Part shown: positions 33,170 through 43,389 of the stretch, in pieces
How positions within the stretch are numbered: position 1 is the first letter of the stretch
Layout of the letters: each line of letters begins with the position of its first letter
Source of the DNA: Laccaria trichodermophora
Taxonomy: Eukaryota; Basidiomycota; Agaricomycetes; Agaricales; Hydnangiaceae
Reading direction: 5' to 3'
Assembly (NCBI GenBank): GCA_018417955.1
Contig: JACTVC010000031.1
Coordinates: forward strand, 1 to 64,000
DNA length: 64,000 nt
Position numbers and translations under genes: made by a program
The notes under the pieces: generated by a model
Database searches by the model: none
What the model saw: only the letters and a program-made list of their open reading frames with translations
What the model was told of the DNA's origin: nothing

Positions 33170-33545
33170 GAGAGTTGCTGCTCGCGCATTACGCGGCGGA
33201 CTCTTCTTCAGTCATGGTAACCTTCTCTCAGAAGGCTGATTGCTGCTCGCGTGTTGCGCGGCGGATCAGTGTGGAGGAGTTGCAGCTCGCGCATTACGCG
33301 GCGGACTCTTCTTCAATCATGGTAACCTTCTGAGTCCCTCAGAAGTACTGATTGCTGCTCGCGTGTTTCGCGGCGGATCAGTGTTGAGGAGTTGCTGCTC
33401 ACGCATTACGCGGCGGACTCTTCTTCAATCATGGTAACCTTCTGGCTCCTGATTGCAGCTCGCATGTTTTGCGGCGGATCAGTCTTGAGGAGTTGCTGCT
33501 CGCGTGTTGCGCGGCGGACTCTTCTTCAATCATGGTAGCCTTACA
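33170..33545. repeat. GCTCGCG-xxx-CGCGGCGGA short repeat cluster
   Basis: Seven or more copies of GCTCGCGCATTACGCGGCGG or variants (GTGTTGCGCGGCGGATC) alternate with CTCTTCTTCAATCATGGTAA. Related single motifs occur at about 31230, 31390 and 31450. The GCGC/CGCG cores are locally palindromic. They lie inside the LTR element. Confidence 0.75.
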
Positions 33546-33804
33546 GATTGCTGCATGTGTGTTGCATGGCCTGTGTCCACTCTGGGGGGCAAGTTTTATG
33601 ACAACTTTTTTTTTTTTTTTTCCCCTTTCTTTCCTCTCATCATTCCTACCCAACTGGCACCACCTCTACCTACTCTGACACCAACTTACGATCACGGCTT
33701 GTAATTTTCCACTGCACGATCTCTTCGCCTCTATCCTCCCTGGCTTGATTCTTGAGATTCACACACTGGAAAAGTGGGGGGCTGTAGGGGAGTATAGGTG
33801 GAAG

Positions 33805-34055
33805 ATGGGAGGAGAGGCACAAGCCTCTATCCCATTACACGCTCCCCACATCCAGACGACACACCACAATGGAAGCAAGCTACATCATCTTGATGGGTAG
33901 AGGGAGTTGAGTTGGGATCAACGATCTGAGTGGAGAGGCGCAAGCCTCTATCACACTATACATGTCTTATACCCAGACCACAAGTATGATGGAAGCATGC
34001 TACACCATCTTGATGGGGAAAGGCAATGGAGTTGGGATGGATGACCTGGAAGCCA
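33805..34055. repeat. Two ~125-bp tandem units in the LTR element
   Basis: Repeated landmarks are GGAGAGGC(A/G)CAAGCCTCTATC, CAGAC, ATGGAAGCA-GCTACA-CATCTTGATGGG and GAGTTGGGAT. They lie just upstream of the polypurine-tract region. Confidence 0.65.
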
Positions 34056-34341
34056 TCCACTTGCATGGTTTCCCAGTACTCATGGTTATACATCACTGAA
34101 GAGAGAATGGGAGGATCATATGGGTATTTCTGGGTTAAGCTGGGAGCTTACAGTGACCAGCTTTCCAGATAGCAAATTATTTGGGGCCAAATTTTTTCTT
34201 TCTTTTATTCATCTTCTTTGCTTTGCTACCTTTTTGTCTCATTTTATCCTGATATTCACTCTGGGGGGCAAGAGGATTTCTATTCTATTATTCTTCCCCA
34301 CCATTGTTTTCCTTACATGCCCTCTGGACATTGGGGGGCTT

Positions 34342-34660
34342 TGTGATATAGGATTGGAAGGGAATGCCCAGAGGCCATAGTCAAACAGTGGTATATAGCT
34401 AGATTTGGATATCTTACATAATATATTGATCTTTTGTCTTGAACCACCACCTTGTCAGCAGTCTTGCCATCCTCTTGCACTACATGTAGTGCTTTGTATA
34501 ACTGTACTTCCTACAGTATGCATAATCATGTTGGGCCAGCTGAGTATCTTGTAACTGCTCATTGCTCACTCATGGGTGTTGATCCCAGATCCACCCATTC
34601 TTGCCTCCTCCTTCCCTCTTGGCTTCAGCTATGCGAGAAGTTCAGAGTGAACGCTTCACA
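34342..34660 (+). repeat. Right LTR
   Basis: 319 bp, apparently identical to 30790-31108, preceded by GGGGGGCTT. Confidence 0.85.
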
Positions 34661-34923
34661 CCTGGTTTCACCAAACCAAGGTGGATTTGCTTCCTTGGCC
34701 AGCCAATAGCCCAGATATCAACATCATTGAGAATCTTTGGGACCATCTAGACCATTGAGTGTGAGCACAAAACCCACTACCCCAATCAGACAGTGATTTA
34801 TGGATTGCGTTGCAGGAGGAGTGGTACCAGATTGAGCCATCATTCATTGAAAATTTGTATGCCTCATTGCCTCAGTGGGTTTATGAGGTTTACCATGCTA
34901 ATGGGGGGAACACTAAATACTAG

Positions 34924-36570
34924 ACATTTCATTATAAAGGGTCAGATTTCTCTTGTCATTCATGCTTTATATACAGCTTTGTCTTTTATTTGCATGTTGT
35001 TTTCACATTGGTCACATTAATTACCATCACGAGAAACATAGCCCAATATCCCAAATCAGGATAGCCAGGCAAGTGCAACACTTTTTCTGGGCTGGAATAT
35101 TGCGAGGACAGGCTAAGAATTACACAGGGTGATACTCATTCTTGTATCTATCTCTTTCCCTTTCCACAAAGAAGAAAGCCATTCCATTGTTTGAATATTC
35201 CCGCTACTAAGATCCAAAGAATAGTTGAACAGATCCTGCACACCTTGCCTTTTATGAGGCATCGTCTGAACAAAGAGTCCTTTCTGAGAAATTTCATCCT
35301 TTCCTGCCCCTTTTATCAGCATGTATCAATTTTGCATCATGTTTGAAAACAAAGGATGCCTTTGCTTTGGCTTTCCTCCCAATCTTACCCAACAGTCTAA
35401 CTCAAGTCTAACTTTTACTACAATATCACAAACATGAAAATGCTTTGAATATTTCAGCTTTTGTTCAGCCTTTACAGGTGTGGTAAAGGCGAAGCAAAGT
35501 TCTTGGCCCGCATTTTTAAAAATCTCATGTCTTTCCCAACATGAAATACTTTGAATATAATCAGAATTTTCCTGAAAAGAAAAAGTGTCGCACTTTCCCA
35601 GGATATTCTAATTGGTGATATTGGGCAATGTTTCTCGTGCATCGCATAGCTTGGATTTTTATTTCTACACCTCGAAATTTGGAATACACAATCATGACAA
35701 CCTAACCTTGATTTCCCTCCATAAGATCTAGTTAGTGCACTGACAGTTCTCACATTATATCTTGAACTTCATCAAAAACGTGACCAGACAATCTTTTTAC
35801 CCACATAGTGTACCATCTTCTTCAATGAGGTGCAAAAGCACACCACTGTTTGCCATAAAATCCTACAAAACAGTTAGAGCTGTGTCAATGCACAAAAGAG
35901 ATTGAACTCACTTTGTATATCTAATAATGATAACCCAGCCATCCATGATGTAGATGTATTGTGCCTCATCACCTTTCCTGACCCAACATGTCCCACAGTC
36001 CCCACAAATGTGCCTTTTAAAATGTTGAGCTGCAAATTATTCAGTTCATGCAGCTTTTCTCTTCCTCGTCATTTCCTTAGGCTTTTTGTCTCCAGTTTCG
36101 CATCCACAGTAGTAGTTGGCATCAACACAACAAGTTTGTAGCCACTGATTCATTCTGACCTGACCTTCTTCTCACCCTCCTGCTGCTTCTGTGCCTCCCT
36201 TCCCAGCATCAGAGCAGCAGACTTGGACTTGCTTAAGGTGACACTGTAAAATATGGTCTCTCAGGCAAAAACGCCATTGACCTCAACTCAGTCCAATGTC
36301 GTCCTTGATTTGTATGGCTCCTTCAGCTGTTCAGCAGTTAAGAATGTACCAATGCAGTTGAAAGTGACCATTGCATCGGTGCCGCCATGGTGAGTTGGAG
36401 ATTACTAACTTTGGCTGCCCATCCTGTTGCTTCTAATAATCAGGTACTGAATACATATGATATTATCTATTTGCTCTTACCCAAATTCAAGCATAGAGAT
36501 GGTGTGGACCAAGAAATTCTTGGTGTTGAAGCCTGGGTTTGGATATAGGTCAAGTTTCTGTTTGGTTTCT
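34924..36570. other. AT-rich, CpG-poor spacer
   Basis: Presumably includes the 3' end of the Tc1/mariner element. I see no gene; short ORFs have no family features. Confidence 0.4.
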
Positions 36571-37393
36571 GTCAGTATGCCAGTTGTAAACAACTATAAA
36601 CAGCCATAATAATAATTATATTTGTGGCCATCAATGAGAAGCACATCGAATCAGGACCCCAGCATGCTAAATTTGGTTCATTGAGAAGAAATATAGACCT
36701 GCTCTTGGTCACCAACCATAGTGTGGGCATCTGTTTACATGGCTGTCCATTGGTGTGCTTGTCGTCCACTTGCTCGTCATGTGTTGGCATGCTCATTGTC
36801 ATCCCTTGACATGGTGGCAGTCCATTGACATGGTGGTGCATGTCATTGTTGGTGTGGGCATCCATTGATGTGGGCCCTCACTTGTCATTGGTGAGGATGG
36901 ATGGGATGGTGGTGTGGGGGCTTGTGCTATTTGGTCATCATTGTAGGCTGTTTGTCATCATCTGTTAGTGGTGTTCATGGGTGGTTGTCAGGTTTGTAGT
37001 CATTGGCACTCATCATTGTGGGTGCTCATCACTGTTCATGTTTGTGGGCAGTCATTGGTTGTCACTGTAGGTGGTCATTATGGGTGGTCATCACCATTTC
37101 TTGTTGTTGTGTGTTGGTGGTGGTGGTTTGGAGAATGGAAGCCACATCACACATTGTGACAATGGCATCATGTTTGTACCCCCATGTGAGGATGAAACAC
37201 GGAATTTTAATCTGTCCCATGGAATGCCACCAGACATTCCACAGAATTTGTAAAAATTTTACAGAATCTAGTGGGACTTGATACAGACTTACAAGACATA
37301 ATAATCAAAATACCATTCCATGTATAGTCCAGCAGAATGCCAAATTCTGTAAATAGTCTGGCAGAATTAGTGGGGGAGAGTAAAGACTTCATG
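36570..37393. mobile_element. Right part of another hAT-family element
   Basis: The terminus at about 37373-37393 (AGTGGGGGAGAGTAAAGACTTC) matches the right ends at 24574 and 25799. Upstream lie CCAGACATTCC-type subterminal motifs, a GGTGGTGGTGG run (about 37112-37130) and a GTCATTG/GTGGTCATCAC-rich region, in the same order as the two nested elements. No left end was found. Confidence 0.6.
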
Positions 37394-37743
37394 AAATAAA
37401 ACAGTCAGACATAATTAATTACATTCAACATGCTGAACAGCATATCAAGATATGAGTACAAGATAGAATATCATAGAGAAGGATAGACTCATTGTGGTAG
37501 AGGAATTCAGAACTTCTTCCTGCTAAGTCATCATCAGTGTCTTTTTTCTTGTGAAATGAATGTGCCATCTTAAACATGATTATTGAAATTTTTTTTACAA
37601 GATTGGACAAACAATGCACTAACATATCAATGTGAAAAAAAATAATTAACCTCACTACAAACCTTTTTTTGTTGAATTCACTATTGAAGTTGAGTGTCTG
37701 TGTCATCTTGGGCATTGGCCACAGTGGCAGTTATGTAGTGGGA

Positions 37744-40700
37744 TTATGCTTCAAGAACTCCATTTGAGACTTCCTGAGCTTGGATGAATAGCTTCTCTGC
37801 CTCTTTGTGCCTCCCCAGACTACTAAGGGTAGCTGCTAAGTTTTCCATGGCTAGAATGGTATGAGGGTGTTGCACTCCAAGGATTCTTTTGCTTGCATCC
37901 AGAACTTGGATGTCCAGTTTCTCTGCCTCTGTGTATTTTCCCAGGAATGTATATGTATTTGCTAGATTGGCCATGGCAAGCATTGTGTCTGGGTGTTCCA
38001 TTCCAAGGATTCTTTTGCTTGCATCCAGAACTTGGATCTCCAGCTCCTCTACCTCTGTGTATTTTCCCAGGTTTCCATATGTACATGCTAGATTGGCCAT
38101 GGCAAGCATTGTGTCTGGGTGTGCCATTCCAAGAATTCTCTTCCTTGCATCCAGAACTTGGATCTCCAGCTCCTCTGCCTCTGTGTATTTTCCCAGTTCT
38201 TCATATGTCCATGCTAGATTGGCCATGGCAAGCATTGTGTCTGGGTGTTCTACTCCAAGAATTCTCTTCCTTGCATCCAGAACTTGTACCTCCAGATTCT
38301 CTGCCTCTGTGTAGTTTCCCTGGTCTCTATATGTACATGCTAGATTACCCATGGCAAGAATTGTGTCTGGGTGTTCTACTCCAAGAATTCTCTTCCTTGC
38401 ATCAAGAACTTGGATCTCCAGTTTTTCTGCCTCTGTGTATTTTCCCAGTTCTCTATATGTACATGCTAGATTGGCCATGGCTCTGATTGTATGTGGGTGT
38501 TTTACTCCAAGAATTCTCTTCCTTGCATCCAGAACTTGGATCTCCAGTTTCTCTGCCTCTGTGCATTTTCCCAGGAATGTATATGTCTCTGCTAGATTGG
38601 CCATGGCATGAATTGTGTTTGGGTGTTCTACTCCAAGAATTCTCTTCCTTGCATCCAAAACTTGGATGTCCAGTTTCTCTGCCTCTGTGTATTTTCCCAG
38701 TTCTCTATATGTACATGCTAGATTGGACATGGCAAAAATTGTGTCTGGGTGTTCCATTCCAAGAATTCTCTTCCTTGCATCCAGAACTTGGATCTCTAGT
38801 TCCTCTGCCTCTGTGTATTTTCCCAGTTCTCTATATGTATCTGCTAGATTGGCCATGGCTAGAATTGTGTCTGGGTGTTCTACTCCAAGAATTCTCTTCC
38901 TTGCATCCAGAACTTGGATCTCTAGTTCCTCTGCCTCTGTGTATTTTCCCAGTTCTCTATATGTATCTGCTAGATTGGCCATGGCTAGAATTGTGTCTGG
39001 GTGTTCTACTCCAAGAATTCTCTTCCTTGCATCCAGAACTTGGATCTCCAATTTCTCTGCCTCTGTGAATTTTCCCAGTTCTCTATATGTACATGCTAGA
39101 TTGGCCATGGCTCTGATTGTGTCTGGGTGTTCCATTCCAAGAATTCTCCTCCTTGCATCCAGAACTTGGATCTCCAGTTTCTCTGCCTCTGTGTATTTTC
39201 CCAACTCTCCATTTGTTGATGCAAGACTTGCCATGGCAAAAATTGTTTCCTGGTGTTCCACTCCAAGAATTTTGTTCCTCTTATCCAGAACTTTACTCTC
39301 CAAGGTTTCTGCTTCCTTTGAATATCCTTGTTCCCTCAACAGCCTCCCAAATTTTGCATAAGCATCATCTATATACCTGATAATATTCTGATTGCTTTCT
39401 GATTTGAAATGCTCCATATTTGCTCTCACATGTGTGACCAGGGCCCTTTGGAATCCATATGGCTGGTCTGTATCCCATCTCAATGAACAAGAGAAGGTGA
39501 CATATGCCATTAAACAACATTTTTCCCTCTCATTCAAAGTCAATCTGTCCCTGCCCCAGGCATGAACCAGTGGATGCATTGCATACACCTTATCAGATGG
39601 GCCCCGTCTGATTAAAGAGAAAGCCAGTAATATTCGAATCCCCTCTCTGAATATGAAATTATCCCAAGTGCCTGTCTCACAAAGAGGAAGAAGTCGTCTG
39701 TCCAGCAGTGAACTGGCAAGGGGTAAATTTGGCATACAAGTTTTATCATATTCTTGAAGGGCAGCATAAGAAAAGATTTCCTCAGTTATTCCCTCATAAT
39801 GGAAGAAAGGAAATAATTCCAGGAGTAGCATTGCACTATTGGCTGCATTGGCCCTACAAGAATCATCAGATTTAGCCCTTTGTTCAATTTCTCTGTATGA
39901 CAGCTCCCAAGTTTCATAGACAGTTTTGTTATACTTAGAAGCTCCAGTAAATTCTGGATGGGATAATAATGTTTTTCGGTGCTCTGAATATTTTGCAAGG
40001 TAGTCTCCAATAGTGGCAGCCCCAGAAGCAATATAAGCACCAGCTTGGTCAATAGCAAGAGGAAAGCAGAAGAGCTTCTTTACAATCTTAGGGGCTTGAG
40101 TCCAAACATCTAATGTTGGTGATTTCAAGCAACTAGCTTTGAGAAGTAGTCCAATGGCATCTCTTTCTTCCATTTCAGTCACTTCAAAAGAACTCTCAGG
40201 TGAAGTCAGAGTCATCATGGCAGAGTTACGACTAGTTATCAGAATGTTTCCCTTCATTCCAGGTGGGAAATATGCCTCCAGTGCAGCAGGTGACAGAACA
40301 TCAGCATTATCAAAGATCAGGATGTAGTTGTCTTTCAGAGAGCCAATCCACATGAGAGCAGACTCAGGTGAGCCATCCAATTGACAAGACTGAGCAATAC
40401 CCTTAAGTGCCTGCATAATGGTACCTGAGGAAGATGCATCAACCCAGAAAACCTGAGAGAAGCTGGGGGCAATTCAACTTTATTCAGACAGGATCAGACA
40501 GACCCAGGTGTAATCAGTGCTCACCTGTCAGACATTTCCTCAACAAACTTCAAGCAAATCTGAGTCTTTCCAATACCCCCCATTCCATATAACAGGAAGA
40601 ATTTTCTCTTCTCAACTGCATTGTCTGTGGTGGTAAAAAAATGGCTCCTGAGTTTGGCAATAACTTTTTTACGCCCTGTGAAGCGAGTGCTTGGATTTGG

Positions 40701-40897
40701 CCTATGGGGAATGACCCCATCAGACAGCGTCCTATTGCCATAATTGTTGTGGATGTTGACCTGCAACAGATACAAGGCCATCAGTTTGCTTGATGTATAT
40801 CTTTAGCAAACAATCCACTCACAATTTGAGCATCAATGAATGCATTGTTTCTAGCGACGAAGTGGTGAGCGCCCGCAAAGGAGCTTGTTCCGCTCAT
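37744..40897 (-). CDS. NB-ARC/TPR STAND receptor (fungal NLR), left arm
   Basis: Exons 40897-40823, 40760-40525 and 40462-37744 join in phase to 1009 aa. The N-terminus is short (about 65 aa, MSGTSSFAGAHHFVARNNAF...VNIHNNYGNRT) with no known effector domain. The NB-ARC has P-loop LLYGMGGIGKTQICLKF, Walker B YILIFDNAD, sensor NILITSRNS, GLPL-type FPLAIDQAGAYIASG and an MHD-like MHPLVHAWGRDRL (around residue 385). About 12.5 TPR units of 42 aa follow (EAEKLEIQVLDARKRILGVE, then HPDTI-AMANLA-TY-ELGKYT), close to kinesin-light-chain TPRs. Such STAND proteins sense non-self or damage and trigger cell-death or defence responses in fungi. Apparently intact. Confidence 0.9.
37790..39310 (-). repeat. 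126-bp tandem repeat array encoding the TPRs
   Basis: Twelve full units plus one partial, period exactly 126 bp (42 codons). Several adjacent units are nearly identical (units 3 and 4), the pattern left by recent unequal exchange or conversion. Confidence 0.9.
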
Positions 40898-41650
40898 GTT
40901 GAGATACTGAAAATGGAGGTTCAGGATCAGGGAGGGTAAGAAAGAACAGCAGCGCCCAATCACAGGAGACCCCCAATGATGCCACGAGCTGGACGTGTGC
41001 CTGTTTCTATTTTTACATGCGAACACGTGCGGGGCTTTTCCGACTCTCTCCAGTCTTCTCGTCGCTCGAGCCAAGGCTCGAGCCCAAATCCTCGCCTTCG
41101 TCTTTTTCATTCCTCGGCTTACTGTCTTTGGTGGGCTGGCTCGACTTTCTTGTATGTTGATTCATACAGGGCTCACGACGAGATAATGAATTTCGCTGTG
41201 AGCGCCGGACGCGCTTTTTGCTGATGATGGGTGCTTGATTAGTGCACTCGAAAGCTTGACGAACGTGGGCGCCTCGGCTGACCTTCTTGTCTACATTCAT
41301 GGAAGATTTGACTGCGCGGCCCGTCTCTTTTTTTCGTGCTGACAACCCTCCCAGTGCCAGCAGCCATGCTCTCTCAAAGTGAGTGGCTGGATCATCGTCG
41401 AATTCGCCCTTCTCTGAACATCCATCTTCATAGCTGCAAACCCTCTTTTTCTCATATGTGCAGTAGCTGCGCGGTGGCTTGGCGGGTCGGTTCGAGTGCC
41501 AATATAATTGCTTCGTCGATTGGCCGTGGTTAAGTTGCCTGATGGAGAGAACGTAAAGTGAGTTCATATCCGTTTTTCAATTCAAAACCGGCCGTAGCTA
41601 ACGGTTATTTCAGCGTATTCCCTCATACAGCTACATTCGCCCACTCCTTT
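40898..41650 (-). promoter_or_regulatory. Upstream region of the left receptor gene
   Basis: CpG-rich again, in contrast to the gene body. It is closely matched (inverted) at about 50760-51619, and an open frame runs through part of it in both arms (KTKARIWARALARATRRLER on the minus strand here, KTKGRIWAQATRRLER at 51.4 kb). It may be a 5' UTR/promoter or a decayed exon; I cannot decide. Confidence 0.4.
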
Positions 41651-43320
41651 TTCAATGAAACCAACGGTGAACGACGTCAGAGGAGTCGGATTGGAGCGAA
41701 GAGGGAGCCGACCGTCGCAATCCCCTCAAATTTACAAGATGCCTATGACAACGCTCCCCACTACCAAATATGCTTTTGGTTCCTCTCGCCGTCTGACTGA
41801 TGTCGATCATTGGGAGTTTCAGATGACACGGACACACAGCTTCGTTTCGATGTCTGATTGGGGATGACGAATCGTGACGGAAATGGAGGATGGATGGGTC
41901 GAGGTTTCCGCCGCCACGAGCCAATAGTGCAGACCCGTCACTATCAACTACCGTCGAGCCACGGTTTCAATGACACCAGTCATCTCGATCAGCTGCCCAA
42001 CTGCGCAAACTCCATCCTCCGGCTACTCCTCCAGCAACGACGTCGTATCATCAAACTACCCTGTATGGCTTACGGCGTAGGAAAGCTGTACAACCGTCGG
42101 TGTTTCCTTCCGTGGACCCCTGCTGGTGGTGCTGTATATCAGCAGTTTGATGCGCTTCACATATATTCGGGCGAGAGGCGAGTACGAGTTACTTCTGTCG
42201 TGAAATACTACATGTTGACGTCACGGTTGTTACAGTGTTCCCCGACGTTTCGTTCCCCCAAAACGTTCGGGTTTCCTTCCGTCAAAAACAGATAGAGGTG
42301 GACTGCGAGTGACACCTAATCCCCATGCACTACTCGAAGTTAATGCCGCCCAACCACGCAGACCCGGTACCACCACCCTCCTTCACGCCACATCAACCTT
42401 GTATTTGTTCTAGTCCCAGCACAACTTCGAAGAATTACTTGGAATTTACCTTTATCTCCCTGAAATAGGTTGATTTGAAGGTGGGGAACATTCAAGCATC
42501 ACCCAACCGCCCTTTTGTCGTGGCCCTGACCTCCCCTTGAACCAGGTCGGACTACGTAGTACATACGACGAACACAAGCTAAAAACTGTGGACCCGCCCC
42601 ATTGGGCCCACTTCTTCCTCTCAAATCAATCTCACAACAACCTAGACCCCTTCGCAACGCAAATGCACCCCCTCTCTGCAATGACACCTTTGGTGCAGCT
42701 TGGGGAGTGATCAGTGAGGAGGGTGGTTGTTGAGGACAGTCCGAGTCCAGGTTGTTCAACATCGCCACCCTACTTGTTACCAGGCTCCGAACGCCACGAC
42801 GTGCAACTCACCTCGAATTCCAGATACATCTTTCTCCCTTCGCCGAGCACCAAGGCGCCGTGGACACGAAGAGTCAACGTTTAGTTACAGGTTCGGCTCA
42901 ACAATTCTCTCCGACAGGACTTTGAATCTTCGAGGGATCGAAAGACCAAGGACTGCAGATGATCTTGTTGATTTGGTGCGCGCTGTACAGGTCTTGGGAC
43001 GTGAACGAGGTTTTGGGGGTGTGGAGAGAGCGGTTGCGGGCGCAGCGGAGGATGAGGAGTTGATGTTGACTGGGAAGGGAGTGTTCAATTCCAGGAGGCT
43101 CAGTTGGTTGTATCATCGGTCAAGGAGACGATTGAGCCGGGCGACACTTCGGACCGGGGTGGCTGTTTGCTGAGGTTGGAGATGCTGTGGTCTAAGTTGA
43201 AGAGACAGGTTGGTAGTGCAGTTGGATGGGGAAGTACGTTCGTATGCGAATGAGAATGAACCGAAAGACACGGGTGTTGACATTGTATGTAGAGGGGAAG
43301 ACGATGTATTGAATTGAAGG
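41650..43320 (-). other. Arm region with paired ORFs, unrecognised
   Basis: From 41.65 to 42.35 kb lies the dispersed module also present at 17.7-18.1 and 50.0-50.6 kb. From 42.5 to 43.28 kb the minus strand holds MSTPVSFGSFSFAYERTSPS (ATG at 43283), then NTPFPVNINSSSSAAPATAL and KPRSRPKTCTARTKSTRSSA, then FKVLSERIVEPNL. The frame is interrupted near 43110. The right arm has the partner at 49153-49569, where part of it is a 139-codon ORF. Both arms keep KPRSRPKTC...VLSERxVEPNLKL, so this may be a real but decaying gene. No family recognised. Confidence 0.3.
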
Positions 43321-43389
43321 AAGAATGTCAATGCGAACCTTATGAACAAGTGTACTGGTACTGAGTATGTGAAGTTAATGTGAAGTACT

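Larger units (their letters stand above)
30790..34660 (+). mobile_element. Non-autonomous LTR retroelement (LARD-like), 3871 bp
   Basis: Direct repeats at 30790-31108 and 34342-34660 are each 319 bp, begin TGTGATATAGG and end GCTTCACA, and appear identical on reading. The 5-bp duplication CCTGG is at 30785-30789 and 34661-34665. Just inside the left LTR is a TGG-starting, primer-binding-site-like stretch (31110 on), and before the right LTR the G-run ATTGGGGGGCTT resembles a polypurine tract. The 3.2-kb interior has no gag, protease, RT or integrase signature. It is filled with CpG-rich repeats, so it must rely on another element. The plus strand is inferred from the PBS/PPT order. Confidence 0.85.
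30262..34923 (+). pseudogene. Tc1/mariner transposase, interrupted by an LTR element
   Basis: Part 1 (30262-30789) reads SDLQRQYFPNVSVDTIKLAL, WAEDHRDW, the first catalytic Asp in VCFSDESNFQIFG, and the second in YYFQQDNDPKHTAKVVQAW. Part 2 resumes at 34666 with FHQTKVDLLPWPANSPDINI and IENLWDHL, holding the third acidic residue of a DD34E-type triad. The typical C-terminus follows (YASLPQWVYEVYHANGGNTK). Removing the LTR element with one copy of CCTGG restores the frame exactly. Two TGA codons at 34756 and 34762 and a doubtful N-terminus show it was already or later decayed. TIRs were not located. Confidence 0.8.

Noticed and set aside
35541..37401. ATGAAATA at 35541 and after 37393 as target-site duplication of a hAT element
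   Set aside because: The sequence right of 35548 does not resemble the CAGTACTTTAC terminus, so the 8-bp match may be chance.
37790..39310. CRISPR-like regular array
   Set aside because: The 126-bp periodicity is protein-coding (42-codon TPRs) in a eukaryote; there are no spacers.
37889..39380. Long plus-strand ORFs (SASVYFPSSLYVHARLAMA and SLPLCIFPVLYMYMLDWPW types)
   Set aside because: They are antisense shadows of the 126-bp TPR repeats of the minus-strand receptor gene.
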